Origin: Paroedura picta
Taxonomy: Eukaryota > Chordata > Lepidosauria > Squamata > Gekkonidae
Length of the DNA stretch: 64,000 nucleotides
Assembly: GCF_049243985.1 (NCBI RefSeq)
Contig: NC_135369.1
Coordinates: 24,474,765 to 24,538,764 of the forward strand
Direction of reading: 5' to 3'
Shown: positions 1 to 12,382 of the stretch, one piece after another
Numbering within the stretch: position 1 is the first letter of the stretch
How the letters are laid out: each line of letters starts with the position of its first letter
Notes under the pieces: model-generated
Told to the model about the DNA's origin: nothing
Databases searched by the model: none
Seen by the model: only the letters and a program-made list of their open reading frames with translations
Made by a program: the position numbers and the translations under genes

Positions 1-84
1 CTTCTTGGATGTCATGGGCCAGTTTGACGTGGAATACCGCCTGACCGCAGCTTGCCGTAACGGGTGCATTTACATCTTCCGCAG
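1..84 (+). CDS. BBS1: BBS1 exon (5' cut by window)
   Basis: The exon encodes [14 protein letters not shown] followed by [13 protein letters not shown], and its donor is AG|GTGGGT. It ends in phase 2, and the next exon completes an Arg codon. The true exon start lies left of the window. Confidence 0.93.
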
Positions 85-3000
85 GTGGGTGACTGTCAGG
101 CCAACCCCTCAGCCAAAGGGAAGCTGGCAGGGAGGGGAGAATGGGGGGGAAGGACATACCATAGAACAAATACATGGTGGTATCTATGTGCTATGTACAT
201 GCCAGTATTGTTTTGTTCTGTGGTTCTTCTTGGCCCCAGGTGGCATTTTAGGAGCGAGTTCCCTCTTCCACCCAATCTCTTTCTATAGTTTATTATTGTG
301 TGGTTCTGTATGCCTGCATATTTAGATACATGTTCTCTGTGAATGAGCCCACCTCCCAAACTGGGCCCTGGAGTTCACACAAACAACCAAGAGTAAGAAA
401 GAAACCTCTCTTCCAATGCTTCTCCCTCATGTCTTAGGCAAGAGCTGCACATTTAGATCTGAACACCCAGTTCCCAGTCCAGGTGTAAACGCAGACCGCC
501 ACAGGGTGTTTTAGGGGTCTGAAACAAGATGATTGGGATCCAGAGCAACCTTGAATATTTTTTTTTAATTGAGCACAGTAGAAAAGTGGGGATAGTTTTA
601 TTGAGCAAGATACCAAAATCAACATATGCCATCATCATATCAAGGGCACATAACATCCAGCACCACAGAGCCCACACGAATTGTGGAATATCTCCATGCC
701 CACAAACACTCTCTTGACTGCAACATGTCAGTTCAAGAGAAGCGTGTGGTGAGGAGGTGGAGAAGAGAGGGAGATGGATATCAGTGCAGTCCTAAACGCT
801 GTTTGCACCCTTTTAAACCCACTGACTTAAAGGCTTTAGAAGGGTGTAATCTCCTTAGGGTTGCCTTTGTATGACCTGCCTATTTCTGCACGGGGAAGCT
901 GTCTGGGGTGATGTCTGGATTCCAAGCATCTGATGAGCCAGCTGAACTAAGTCTTGGAAATCCAGATGGCTTGCTTTGTGCAGGAGTGGAGGCTTGGCGA
1001 GAGCCAGGGGTGGGTGTGGGGGCTGAGTTAAGAGCTCTCAGGAGTAACCAAAAGGGAGGTCCAGTGGCAAGCAGCCACAGGCAGCAGAACTGGACCACAA
1101 GACAGCTCAGATCCAGGATATCCAGATAGTGGGTACATCCAAGTAAGGGGGGGGAATTATTGTAACTCTGATAGAGAAGCAAGGTAAGAATAGGTGGAGA
1201 AAATATTTGATTTTCGCAGGTTTTTTCCAGGAGAAAGGGATGATTGGTGTGGAGGTATACCTGCGATCTAGGAATTTCTTCAAGGAAAGAAAAGTAAGGG
1301 AAGACTGGAGCAGGGCAGAGTTACATTGGATATCTTAGTGACTACGCCAGGTGGTAGGCAAGACTAATGGACTTTCTAATGAACTCCATCCAAACATAGA
1401 AAAAAAACACTTCCTAATGGACTTGCTAATGAATTCAATCCAGATAGTGGAAAACTGCTTCCTCGTTCCAGTCCGTCCCGGGGAGACTCCCAGATAAGAC
1501 AGGAATGTGATGTGTCCCGTCCCCTGGAAATAAATAAATGCCCAGCAGCTGTTCACACATGGCATACTTCGGCATGGAGAGATTCCCATCTTGCCGTGTC
1601 CTACCTCTGAAGACGCCAGCTGCAGTTACTGGTGAAACCTCAGGGACTAAAACTACCAGCCACACAGCCCAGAAAACCCACAGCAGCCAGTTGTCTCCGG
1701 CCGTGAAGCCTTCTAAGTAGCTTATTACTTAATCTACTAAACACAATAAAGATTCTTTGTTTGGACGCAGTGGGGCAAGTCAACTGAGCAGGGTGCCTAA
1801 AAGCAGCTGGAGTGACTTTCAGTAGCCCAAACAATGGCCTAAGAACTGGTAATGCATGACTGAGTTGGTTTCTCTCTGAACAGCAGTTGGGCCAGAGAAG
1901 CATTTCCCTGGGCGTATCATGCTCCTCGCAGTGTGGCTGTCGGTTAGCTATAATTCAGATAGACTGGATGCCCTGCTCTTACTTACTCTTCCACCAGTTT
2001 GTTTCTGTTATCCTGCATACTGCCCAAGGCAAGGTTTGCAAGGCCTGAAGGGCAGAGACGAGCACAAAGGATGCTCACAGAGTATAATGATGGTGCAGGG
2101 AAAAAACGCACAGTTCACATTGACAATCTGTCTCCCATGGTGCACCTTTCAAAAGGCAGCAGTGCTTCCTGTGTAGGAAAAGCAGGCTGTGTGAAGCAGC
2201 CATCAGTGAACAGCAAAGGCCTGAAGGACCCCTTGAAGCCTGGCTTCAGAGCCCAGACAACCTTACTGAGGCACTGTGAGGCAGCCATTTTAGGAAGCTG
2301 CTTTTAGGCACAAGACAAACCAAGCCAACACAGGTCATCATGTACCAGGACAGTCGTCTTTGCAATAGCACTGTTGCATGGTTCCTGCTTTTCAAACGAT
2401 CTAGTTATTTATACTCCACTTTTTCCTCCATTGGGGCATAAAGCAGTTTACAACATCCTCCTGTCCTCCATTTTATCTTCACAACAACCTCCCAGTGAGG
2501 TAAATTAGGCTCAGAATGGGTGAGATTGTGCTTCCGTGGCAGAGAGGAGATTTAGACCTGGGTCTCCCAGATGCTGGCCTGCCAGTCTGACCACTACACC
2601 AACTGTCTCATAAGAAGCTTATACCAGAGTGCCTCCTGAGGGATTTTGTGCTGTGTTCATTGGGAAGCCATTTTGGACCTTCCAGGGGAGGTAGCAAGAT
2701 ATCTTCATCCAGCTTTCCTCCAGAATCTCCTTTTTAGTGGGACACAGGTCAGCAAGCCAAGGAGCGCCAGTGCTGATCCATCCACTTTGTCTTTCATGCA
2801 GAGACTCCAAGAAGCCCAAGTACAGCATTGAACTGAGCTCTCAGCCTGTGGGCTTGGTTCGGGTCCAAAAGAACATCGTGGCTGCCTGTTCCGACCAGAC
2901 GCTGCAAGGATATACACAGAAGGTTGGAAGGGGCCGTTGTGTGCAAGAGGAGAGGGAGGGATGAATGATTGGAGGGATGAATGTGAGGCTTAGTTAGTTT

Positions 3001-6000
3001 GCTTCACCCAAGTTTCCAGGAGTAGATCTGCTTGGGTTGAACTGGAACCAAGAGGCCTTGTTCCAAGGGGCACTAGAGACCATCAGACGAGGCTGCAGGA
3101 CACACAGTGGAAGCTTCTTTTTCCAGAAGGAAACATGGCCAACTTGCAGTTCACACTGTACGATTTGCCTCACCCATTAGTAATAAAATAATTTGTATGT
3201 AATAGATTCAGGTGGGTGGCTGTATTGGTCTGAAGCAGCAGAACAAAGTTTGAGTCCAGTGGCACCTTTAAGAACAACAAATTTAATTTGGGGTGTAACC
3301 TCTTGTGTGCAAGCCCGCTTCTTTAGGAAAGCTTGTTGGTTTAGCGAACAAACTGCTGGACCCAAACTTTGTTCTCTTGGATGGGTGGATATTGACCCCA
3401 ATGTTGCCAGATGTCCAGATATGTATATGATGGATTTCTTGGTACCGTCTGGGGAAATCAGTTAACAATTTCATTGTAAAGTCTTCACTTCCAAGAAAAC
3501 AAAATTCCAGTAGCACTTTAAGAAGGCAATTACATTGTAATCATAGAATAGAATTTCCAGAGAGCCAAACATTAATTCCATACTGAATATGGGTAGCACG
3601 GTTTTGTTTTCCAGTCTTTCACACAGGCAGCTCAGCTTGATTTATTCATTAAAAACGTTGCTGCAATGGGAGAATTTCCTGGAGGCTCTCTCTTTAATTG
3701 ATAAACTGAGGAAGGTTCTGTATGAAGATTTTAACCTGAAATCGTGTGGTGTGTATATTGCATGTTAACATTGTTGGCATCATTATCTTTAATCCAGTGT
3801 TTATGATGTCATATTAAATACAAGGTTTTTAAAATTTATTGTGTGAACTGTGCTTTGGTCTGTCCTCCCCTCTTCTGGACTCTTGAAAGTCTTTCCTTCT
3901 TTTGCATGTGGCATTGCTTTTTCCACCTGCAGGTGGTGCTGTTGCTGCTCTGCAGTTAAAGGGAAGGGACCAGACAGGTTCAAAGGAATGTTGGTTCTTC
4001 CCTAGAAGGGAATTCCATCGAGGATCAGGTCAAAGCAGTGGTGCAGACATATTCTTAGCAGTATGTTCTCCTGACAGGGAAAGAAACTCTGGATGATCTC
4101 ACTGCCGGCAGCACCAATGACCATGAGTCTGATGGACCAGAAATCCCGGGGTTTCCAGGCAGTGCTGGTGGCTTTGGCTAACATGGAAGTACACCTGTAC
4201 CAGGACAAGAACCTTGTGAACGTCATCCAAACACAGGTGGGACATGCTAGAATATGTGGAGGCAAGACTTAAAGCTTGGGCGTGTGTTTCTCAGATCTGG
4301 GGCTGCTGTGTTTTGCCTCTTGCTGTGGGAAGGGGTGTTCCTTAGGGATTTAAAGCAGAAGAATTTGGGAGCCGTGACTCCTACTGTCTGTGAACATCAG
4401 AAGTGCATCCTGTAAAGCTGAGGGTGGACCTCAGTTAGCATCTTTTGCTTGACACAGAAACTAAGTGGAGTATCATCTGACCAGCTATGGTGAGGCTGAT
4501 CTGCCTGAAACCTTTTCTTTCCCAGGAGATTGATGGCTGCCTGTCGTCCCTGTAGGCAGCCAGTTCAAGAGCCACAGGAGGCTCCTGTTCGTTCTCAGGT
4601 TGAGGAGAGAAAGCTCTTGCAGGCCAGAGAATGGCACGGCAGAACCCTAGCAGGGAATGGGCACAATGGAGGGGGGAAGAAAGTAGTCAGCAAGAGATGA
4701 GCTTGCCCTTGTTAAAGAGAGTGAAAAATAGAATGGGGGGAGTAGCATAGGAGAAAGTGTCATGGTGGCAACGGAAGTGGTATACCTATCAGAAGAAGGG
4801 GTCAGAGAAGGCTGGGGTGGAGAGGAGAATCTCAGCAGAGGAGCTAGGAATCGGAGGAGAGGAGGAAATATGGTCTCTGCCTCCACCCACAAACCTCTCT
4901 CTATTCTTCTGCTTCCTGCGGCCAGGATGTGGTCACCAGTATCTGTTTTGGACGCTATGGGAGGGAGGATAACACCCTTGTCATGACAACCAAAGGTAAG
5001 ACCACAAAGCAGGTCTTGTTAGATCAGCCCACCTGCCCCAGCATCCTGTCTCCAAAGTGGACAGACATTGGTCTACACTCTGTTGCTTGTCTCCAGCACC
5101 TTCTGTTCACAGTTATGCTTATGTCTAGTGACGAAGGCTATTGTCTTTTCCTTTTTTAATTAAAAAAGAGGGTGGAAATCTCTTTCCCTTGTGGATGTAC
5201 ATTTGAAAAGGCAGGAACAGTACAGTATCAGAAAATTTACCAATGCCAGAAAGTTTGTCATATGTCAGTCGTGCATGGCTTTCTGGCAGTTGCTGCATCC
5301 TCTGAAGACCTCTGAATGTTTTATTTTTTGACCCTTGGGATTCTGTGCCTGTGCTCATCTGCTGTAAATAGACTATTGTTTTTAGGCTGCTGTGACTTTG
5401 TTGGTTGCTTTACTGGGAAATTGGGTGCGGTTTTATGAACTGGTTGCTGTTTAATTCATTTTTCCATGAATTTTTAAGGTAGCTACTCCTTCCTAGCCAT
5501 TTCATCCTTGCTTGTATTCCTTGCACTTTGACTGCCCTTGTGGTTTATCATTCCCCACCCCCACAGAGCTAACACCCGTTGAAGAAAAGGCAGGCTAGAA
5601 ATACTTTAGAAATCATTTCTTGAAAACCCATCTATGAAATGATGTGGCATTAGAGGGGGATTCTGTACTCTGCATAACTCCTTACTGCCGTTTTTTACCC
5701 CTTCTCCTAGGTGGGAGTTTGATCATCAAGATCTTGAAACGGACCGCTGTGTTCGATGGGGGAGACACTTCTGTAGGAGCCCCCGTTGCCCAGAGTGTCA
5801 AGCTCGCGGTGCCCAAGAAGACAAAACTGTATGTGGACCAGACGTTGAGAGAGCGGGAGTGCAGCATGGGTAAGTAGAAGTGGGGTGGCTCTCTCTGCCT
5901 GGCCTCCTCGATGGGGCAGCTGGCCCACCTCAGGGCTTAGGTGCACAGCCTCCATGCTGGGGCCCAGCCGCCTGCGTCTCTCTCTGGATCAGGGGAAGCT

Positions 6001-7768
6001 CTCCCACTTAATGCTTTGCTCCCAGATCAAAGTCAATCTGCAAAAAGATCCTGGAAGTTTCAGCTGCTCTAAAAACAAACAAAAAAGAGAGAGCACCTTT
6101 TTAAATAGTCAGTGTGTGGACACAGAGGCAAAAAGCCCACTAAAGGGAGAAGCAAGATTTGTTTGAAGAATTCAGACGCTGTAGGAAGCTGTTTGCATGA
6201 AGTATCTCTCAAGTGGTTTGACCCTTCTGCCAAGCCAGCATGGCCACCTGAAAACAAGACATGATGGACAGCACTCTGAACTCAGTGAGGGTGGCTTGAA
6301 GTGGGCACCTTCCCAGAGGCTGCATTCCTAGTGGCTGCCAGCTGGGTATGGCTTGAATCCAGAGAGCCTGCAAAGGGTGGTCCTGATGCCCATTCTCAGG
6401 GTCTGGATGTCAAAACACCTGGCTCCTCATCCTCCACAGAGAATGCGACAGCCAGGGTGGCGTAGGAGTTAGAGTGTTGGACTGGTAGATCCTGGTGGGT
6501 CGTCGTGTTGGTCAGAAGCAGCAGAACAATGTTTGAGTCCAGGGACACCTTGAAGACCAACCAAGTTTCATTCACGGTATGACCTTTCATGTGTATCTGA
6601 TGGACCGTTTATGCACTGGGAACTTCACTGCCCCAGCTCCCATGCAGGAACACAAATCAGGGGCAGATGAGGTGCGCCAGGCCAAATGCTCCCCCACGTG
6701 AATGCAGGAAGAGATGGGGCAACCTGCCGTGACTAAAACTCCAGCCTGCAGCCCAGCATGAAACCTCCAGTGCGTAAATGGTCATGAAGAGTGCGTGCAC
6801 ACAAAAGCTTATATCTTGAATAAGACTTTGCTGTTCTTAAAGGTGCCCCTGGACTCAAACTTCGTAGTGTTGGACTGAGCTCTTGAAAATGCAGGTTTGA
6901 CTCCCCACTCTGCTATGGAAACTCGGCGGCTGACCTCGTTCAGTGACATCAGGCTAGTTAGACACAGCCTACCTCACAGGGTGGTAGTAGCGGGGGGAAA
7001 TGGCAGGAGGGGAGAATCTTGGCAGCCATTTTTGGTCCCCCTGGGAGACCAAAGTATGCTATAAAAAATAAATAAAGCAAACACGGAGTGGGCAGACAGA
7101 ACTTTGTCCCTGCTTCTTTCCCTCCCTGTCCAGCCATGTATCAGGTGTTCCAGATGGAGCTGAACCGCATCCACCTCCTGGCAGCACGCACCTACGCCCA
7201 GGCCCTGGAGTCCAGCCTCACGCCCATCTCGGAAAGACTGCAGGAGCCGCTCAGGATGAATGCCGTGGTGAGCAGGAAGAGGGGAGACAGGCAGACAGGC
7301 CATGGTCCACGTTGGTCCTGCTCTGGATTCACTCTCTTGTGGAGATGCAGTGGGGTGGCAGGTTGTTCGGGGTTTACTGTTACAATGAGGAAGGGAGGTC
7401 TTCTCAGACTGCATTGAAAAAACGAGCCGTCGTCATGCTTTCCACGGAACCCTGGTGGTTGTGTGTCCGGGGGCGGGGGCAAGGTCGTTCCTGAGACTTC
7501 TCCGTATCACCACAAACTGCAATACTGGATGTACTGCGTGGTAGGAGGAGGAGGCCTGTCCCGTAAGGCTTGATGAAACCTGGAATATTTGTTCAATAGG
7601 CCAAGAATGGTTGGGAGGAAGGCAAAGTTGCTTCTTAGAATGGAGAGTCGCTTAGCTGTTTAATTCAGTAGGAACTAAATGGTCTGTTGAAGTCATCAGA
7701 CATGCTAGAAAACAAATCCAATGAGGAAGAAATTAGGAACATGCAAATAAATATCAGGTAATTTCTGC

Positions 7769-7810
<42 letters not shown>

Positions 7811-9131
7811 TCAGCATTTGGGGGGGAGGGGGATGACTCCACTGACTGGTTCGATCGTATTTTACTATGGATACAGTTTTAGGGTTTAGAGACTCATGTA
7901 AGCTTTACTAGAGGGCTGTTCCCTGCTCCTCTTCCTGAGGTCTCAGGGCCAAACTACAGAAGATGGCATCTTTTTGGCTGCCCTGAGGACACAGCCAATC
8001 CCCCCCCCCCCGGTCATTTACAAATGTTGTGGGGGCATGATCTGATGGGTACTCTTGCTTCTCTCCCCCCCCTCCCCAGCACCTTATCAAGTGCCAAAAT
8101 GGCCACACACACCACCTCTTAATAAAAATTGGGTCCTAGTGGCATTCTTAAACAGCAGTGGCGTGCATCCTCATGGTGACCTGAAGGATGCCATTGCATC
8201 AAGCGTGACCAGTTTCTGCACTTCCACCTAATACCCACTCCTCCTGTACAGGTCCAGGGCATGGGCCCTACCTTCAAGCTGACCCTTCACCTCCAGACCA
8301 CGTCAGCCACCCACCCGGCCACCAACCTCCTCATCAGCTTCCAGTATGACGAAGGCCTTTATCACATGGCACACCCCTTCTTCAAGGTAACTCTGCCTTC
8401 AACTCTCTCCTCTTTCCCCCCTGCCCCAGGCAAAATGCTACTGCTACTACAGCATGTCGGTGGCATCGACAATAAACTTTGAGTAGAGCAACCAATGTGA
8501 CCCTGTAAGTCTGTGCCCGTAGGGGATTGTCCCCTTCCAGTGCTGAAGGGTTTCTCTTTGGGCATGTTCTCCCTAGTGCCACCATCTGTCCTGCCCTCTG
8601 CAGGCGACTTTTTACTCCAGCACCCCACTTCTGCCTGCTGCATGGGAAGCTCTTCATCTTCTTCCTCCCTTCAGGTTCCTATGCTGGTCCCTGGGCTGGA
8701 TTACCCCCTGGAAACCTTTGTGCAGAGCCTAAGTGACAAAGGGATCTCCGATATTATTAAGGTTGGTGCTTGGTGCCCATGCCTTGGCTTTTCTTCTGCC
8801 TCTTTACTTCCCTCTCCCCCAAGCCTTGATACCTGGGGGCGCACTCAGCTTCTCTTTTCAGAAAAAAAATTCTTATCCCAGAAGAAGAGCCTTGTTCCCA
8901 GACTGGGGACTACGTCCACTATTTTTCATCTGGCTGCAGTGTTGCCATCCTGCCCTCCAAGTAGCCATATCCCAAACATCCTGGCTGGCCTAAAGAAAAA
9001 GCAAAAGCACCACCTCACCTATGCTGTCTCCCTTTGCTTTGCAGGTGTTTGTGCTGCGGGAGGGAGAGAGCACTCCTTTGCTCATGGCACACATCAATAT
9101 GCCCATCAGTGAAGGCCTGGCAGCCGCGTGA
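1..9131 (+). CDS. BBS1: BBS1, 3' half (nine coding exons), BBSome subunit
   Basis: BBS1 is a subunit of the BBSome, the coat-like complex that moves membrane proteins in and out of cilia. Coding exons read here: 1-84 (cut by the window edge), 2802-2922, 4078-4236, 4926-4995, 5711-5869, 7134-7267, 8252-8386, 8675-8761 and 9045-9131, with the TGA at 9129-9131. All junctions are GT-AG and the phases join without a break, giving about 344 C-terminal residues; the human protein has 593. Motifs shared with human BBS1 as remembered include [29 protein letters not shown] (here [13 protein letters not shown]), [23 protein letters not shown] and the C-terminal SEGLAAA. The part shown covers the end of the beta-propeller and the following adaptin-ear-like region. 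No frameshift or stop was seen. No AATAAA was found in the first 1.5 kb after the stop. The gene is convergent with CTSW. Confidence 0.97.
2402..2611 (-). repeat. tRNA-derived SINE (Sauria-SINE-like)
   Basis: Read on the minus strand, it has a tRNA-like head (GTAGTGGTCAGACTGGC), the trait 'ctcacaacaacct...gtgaggta' in reverse, and a tail of the type 'taaactgctttatgccccaatgg'. It lies in a BBS1 intron. Confidence 0.6.
2802..2922 (+). CDS. BBS1: BBS1 exon
   Basis: It follows CTTTCATGCAG and encodes [18 protein letters not shown] through QGYTQK. Its donor is AAG|GTTGGA and it ends in phase 0. Confidence 0.94.
3205..3375 (+). repeat. Fold-back family repeat fragment (TTGGTCTGAAGCAGCAGAAC type)
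   Basis: It carries the signature 'gctgtattggtctgaagcag' followed by 'gagtccagtggcaccttta'. The same signature recurs near 6500, 13500, 13780, 33740 and 38000. I do not recognise a formal family name. It lies in a BBS1 intron. Confidence 0.55.
4078..4236 (+). CDS. BBS1: BBS1 exon
   Basis: This 53-codon exon begins GKKLW, as in the human protein, and ends NLVNVIQTQ before GTGGGA. It ends in phase 0. Confidence 0.96.
4926..4995 (+). CDS. BBS1: BBS1 exon
   Basis: It encodes [18 protein letters not shown] and VMTTK, one of the best conserved stretches of the protein. It ends in phase 1 before GTAAGA. Confidence 0.97.
5711..5869 (+). CDS. BBS1: BBS1 exon
   Basis: It encodes [14 protein letters not shown] through [13 protein letters not shown]. 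Acceptor CTTCTCCTAG; donor G|GTAAGT; ends in phase 1. Confidence 0.97.
6498..6867 (+). repeat. Fold-back repeat with inverted arms
   Basis: The left arm 'gtttgagtccagggacacct' is the inverse of the right arm 'aggtgcccctggactcaaac'. A MITE occupies the middle (6603-6783). Confidence 0.6.
6603..6783 (+). mobile_element. 181-bp MITE with GACCGTTTATGCACTGG termini (Harbinger-like)
   Basis: The terminal inverted repeats are GACCGTTTATGCACTGG on the left and, in inverse, GACCATTTACGCACTGG on the right. Both flanks are ATG, a 3-bp target duplication. A second copy lies at 15736-15916. Three-bp duplications suggest PIF/Harbinger. There is no coding content. Confidence 0.7.
7134..7267 (+). CDS. BBS1: BBS1 exon
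   Basis: It encodes [16 protein letters not shown] through PLRMNAV. It ends in phase 0 at a GTGAGC donor. The acceptor follows a clear pyrimidine tract. Confidence 0.95.
7775..7807. repeat. (GA)n microsatellite
   Basis: About 16 uninterrupted AG units in a BBS1 intron. Confidence 0.9.
8252..8386 (+). CDS. BBS1: BBS1 exon
   Basis: This 45-codon exon encodes [15 protein letters not shown] through YHMAHPFFK. Donor AAG|GTAACT. Confidence 0.96.
8675..8761 (+). CDS. BBS1: BBS1 exon
   Basis: This 29-codon exon encodes [15 protein letters not shown] and ends GISDIIK. Acceptor CTTCCTCCCTTCAG. Confidence 0.97.
9045..9131 (+). CDS. BBS1: BBS1 terminal coding exon
   Basis: It encodes [19 protein letters not shown] and PISEGLAAA, then TGA at 9129-9131. 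Confidence 0.97.
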   Translation: MFVLREGESTPLLMAHINMPISEGLAAA

Positions 9132-10676
9132 ACAGCTCGGATGATGGCGAAAGGGAAATGAGCAGTTTTAGCCTGTAGGCTCCTCTTTGGAGTGGATGTA
9201 GAACACCCTTTACCTCCTTCTGTCCTGGAACGAGGCATTTTAAGAGGGATCTCTCATCCCTAGGCAAGGAGGACGTCTTGTGGTGAATGCAATTGCTTGC
9301 TCCAAGGAAGAAACCACAAGAGAGGTCCAACTCTGGACTAGGCAGCTTCCTTCCCAGGTTTGGAGGACCCTTGGACAGCGAGGCCAGTGCTCTGAGTATC
9401 CCAGTGAATTATATTGTCCTTTGAATCGGCTGTCTGTATCCGCAGGAAGTCCGTGGAGGGGCTTGAGGCCGAGTGACTAGCCCTCAGGCCCATGTGAAGC
9501 CATCACTTTGTTGACTTCTCCAACCCTTCTTTGTCTTCTCTGACTGGCAGCCACTCAAGTAGAAAGTGGGGCAGAGGCCTTTAAATAAGAAGGCCAGAGC
9601 TTAAACCTCAGTCTGGTGCATGCAAAGAAGGCACTCTGCCAACTTCAAACCGCTCTTTGATCACCCCTCAAAAATGCATCTATCCCAGAAGCCCTTCTAA
9701 TTCCAGAGGTAGAGGCAGGTGATTTGTGAATCCTGCGGGAGGGGGAGTAAAGCTGAGTCCCAGCTCAGGTTATGCCCCAGTGTCAGCTTGCCTTCTCATC
9801 ATACAGGAAACAGCTTAGCAGGGTCAGTTCCAGGATTTGGCTGGGCACTGGGCAGCGAGTGCCTGAGCCCCTCTCCTGTGCTTGACAGTGCTCTTCCTGC
9901 CCACGTTGGGCTCCCCCACTGCCTGTCCATCCATCCATCCTTCCCCTTACTCATTTGGCCCTTTTCCAGCACCACTGACACTCTCATGCTGTGCTGGGCA
10001 GTGCCTGCAGCTGACAGTGGTGGAAGGGCTCATAACAAGCAGATGGGCAGCTGAGCAGGCTGGGACTAAGGAAGGCACAGGCCTCAGCAGCTGCTCTACC
10101 TCAGGGTCTGCTTTCACTGGCCCTGCAGCTTAGATCCTCCCCCAGCACACTGCCCTGCAGCCTAGGGATCTTAGCCACTTTGAACCACTCTGGTTCCATT
10201 CCACCTCTGTTGAGGGAGGGGAAGCAGCTGTTCCAAGAGGGGGTGTTGATGAAGAAGACAGACTATCAGTTACTTTTTCCACAGCTGCGTGGTTTCTTTT
10301 TGACACCTTGTGATGAACACAGAGGTGTGAATAAGCAAGTCCTATTTCCCACTCACAGTTTTAACCACTCCTCATGAGCGGGTGCTAACTTTTTGCTTGA
10401 GGAGATATGTCTGTTTGGCAAGCAACAGGGGGTGGGGTAGACAGTGGCCACGTCCTATGGCCTGTTACGCACACAGAGCTTAGTGCAGAGAATCCAAGCA
10501 GTCAAACCTTTGAGCTTGACTTCAGATTCTGTGCCTGCTGTATGCACCATTATTTTCTCACTGGCATATTTATTTTGTAGCTACAACTAAAAAATGCAGG
10601 TTTTTTTTTCAGTTGGAGAACATCACTTGTGTTGTGTATGTATTGACACAATTATCCTATCACAGCTGTGCAGTAG
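9132..10676. other. BBS1 3' flank / probable 3'UTR, nothing else recognised
   Basis: Mostly unique-looking sequence directly after the BBS1 stop, presumably including its 3'UTR. No canonical AATAAA was seen. I recognise no gene, and no repeat beyond a short CATC run near 9928. Confidence 0.4.
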
Positions 10677-10813
10677 CATGGGGTAGTCAACCTGTGGTCC
10701 TCCAGATGTTAATGGACTACAATTCCCATGAGCCCCTGCCAGCATTTGCTGGCAGGGGCTCATGGGAATTGTAATCCATTAACATCTGGAGGACAGCAGG
10801 TTGACTACCCCTG
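10677..10813. mobile_element. Palindromic hAT MITE (CAGGGGTAGTCAA family)
   Basis: The two halves are near-perfect inverse copies meeting at 'gccagcatttgctggc'. Ends are catggggtagtcaacc and, in inverse, caggggtagtcaacctg. It belongs to a family with eight other copies in the window, several of which have 8-bp target duplications. Confidence 0.8.
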
Positions 10814-11837
10814 AACTAAGCGGCTTCCATTGAAATTCGGGTGGTTGAATGAAAGGAAACACCAGGAAACGTTTTTTTTTTAATCCTGAAATTATCCTGA
10901 AATTGACCAAACTATGAGCAAAATTGTGAGCAATTTTAAACGGACTAGAGCAGCTGTGAAGCTCCCTTTTCTTCTTGCCAAGCTGTAGTGGATTCTCTGT
11001 TGTGTTAGCAGCCATTGTAAAAAGTGGGAAAGAATGATCACCCTGTGCCCATCCCCTTTGTCACTTTCACACAAGCACCAGATCTTCATGCATTCATGGG
11101 CAGGACACTGGAGAAAGAGGGGAGGAGAGAGGAGATGCCTGGGGACGGGCAGGAGAGAGAAATCCTCCAGCGTAGTATCGCAGTAGATTTTGAAAAAGGA
11201 GCTTGGAGGCATTTCCCCACTTGCTGGAGACAAATTCTGTAAATCCAGTTTGCTGCGAGAACAAAGAGTAAGCTCATGGCCAAAGCACTCAGGAAACTTG
11301 CCTCCCACCCTTTTCAGAACTTGCAAAGAGGCTTCTCAGAGAGCATAAGTTCCTCCTATCATTTCTTCCCCACCCTGAGCAATCCAAGACTAGCAATAGT
11401 CTAATATTGCTAGACTCGTGCCACTTGTAAAAAATAAATAAATAAAACAATGAGGGGAAAAGTAATCGATGGAGTTTGTGCACTGAGTGACCATTGGAAG
11501 GTGCAGAGTGGGCAGAACAACCTCAATGTGGGCAACAGAGTGACCTTCAAGAAGCAGTAAATGGGTAGGGAGGATCTGAATATGTATGCTTTTGAAGTAC
11601 CTTTGGCTCGGTAGCTAAACAAGGGAAAAATTGGCACAAAACCACTCTCAGAAAATCTGGAGAAACAGTGACTGGAAAGCAAACTGCACTGAAAATCAAT
11701 GCAGAACAATAAAGAAAGCCCAATGAAAATGCATGGCCATTGTCACTTGGATTGGGATCTCGGACCCTTCAACTGTCTCAGAGTCAGTTCACTAAGTCCC
11801 TTTAAATGCATTCCTGATTAATTAATTCAAAAAAATT

Positions 11838-12112
11838 TTCAGCTAAACATCCGGAAGAAGTTCCTCACAGTTAGAGCAGTTCCTCAGTGGAACACGTTTC
11901 CTTGGGAGGTGGTGAGTTCTACTTGTTTGGAAGTTTTAAAGCAGAGGCTAGATAGTCATCTGACAGAAATGCTGATTTTATTAATTTAGGCAGATTGTGA
12001 GTGGGTGGGCAGGAAGGGATGTGCCAGTGTTTCTCTTGTGGCCCTTCCTTGCACACCCAGGGAATTGGACTAGATGACCTTGGAAGTCCTTTTCAACTCT
12101 ATGATTCAATTA
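11838..12112 (+). mobile_element. CR1 LINE, 3' end
   Basis: It encodes the C-terminal CR1 reverse-transcriptase tail ([25 protein letters not shown]) and ends in the typical 'actctatgattc' 3' end. It lies between the BBS1 and CTSW 3' ends. Confidence 0.85.
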
Positions 12113-12177
12113 TTAGGATGCAGGAATATTGGGGAAATACCAAACTCAAAGAATACAATTTTTTTCTGGCTTTCTTG

Positions 12178-12183
12178 TTTATT
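12178..12183 (-). terminator. CTSW: CTSW poly(A) signal
   Basis: AATAAA on the minus strand (TTTATT on plus), about 90 nt after the CTSW stop codon at 12272. This is the first canonical signal downstream. Confidence 0.6.
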
Positions 12184-12271
12184 TGTTTGTGTACAGCCCT
12201 ACCGCTGGTAGGGAAGCTCTATCTCTGGCCTTCAGAGTTGGGAGGTTTCTTTTTCTTACACAGTTCTGCCA

Positions 12272-12382
12272 TCAAGGTGGGCATGAGAGAGGCAATACGT
12301 GCCCAGATTGCTTGACAATTGCAGTCACTGGGAATTGGGCAATGCCACAAGTGTTGGTTCCTCGGTGCAGCCGAAAATACCC
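12272..12382 (-). CDS. CTSW: CTSW exon 11 (C-terminus)
   Basis: It encodes [20 protein letters not shown] then [16 protein letters not shown] and TGA (12274-12272). The acceptor follows TTTTCTCTTCCCACTTAG. Confidence 0.96.
   Translation of the reverse strand, partial: GYFRLHRGTNTCGIAQFPVTAIVKQSGHVLPLSCPP

Larger units (their letters stand above)
6452..7078 (+). repeat. tRNA-derived SINE interrupted by a nested fold-back repeat
   Basis: The SINE head (GTAGGAGTTAGAGTGTTGGACTGG with one change) lies at 6452-6497. Its body resumes near 6868 with 'gttggactgagctcttgaaa' and runs to the A/T-rich tail near 7078. The interruption is the fold-back repeat at 6498-6867, which itself holds a 181-bp MITE. 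Confidence 0.6.
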
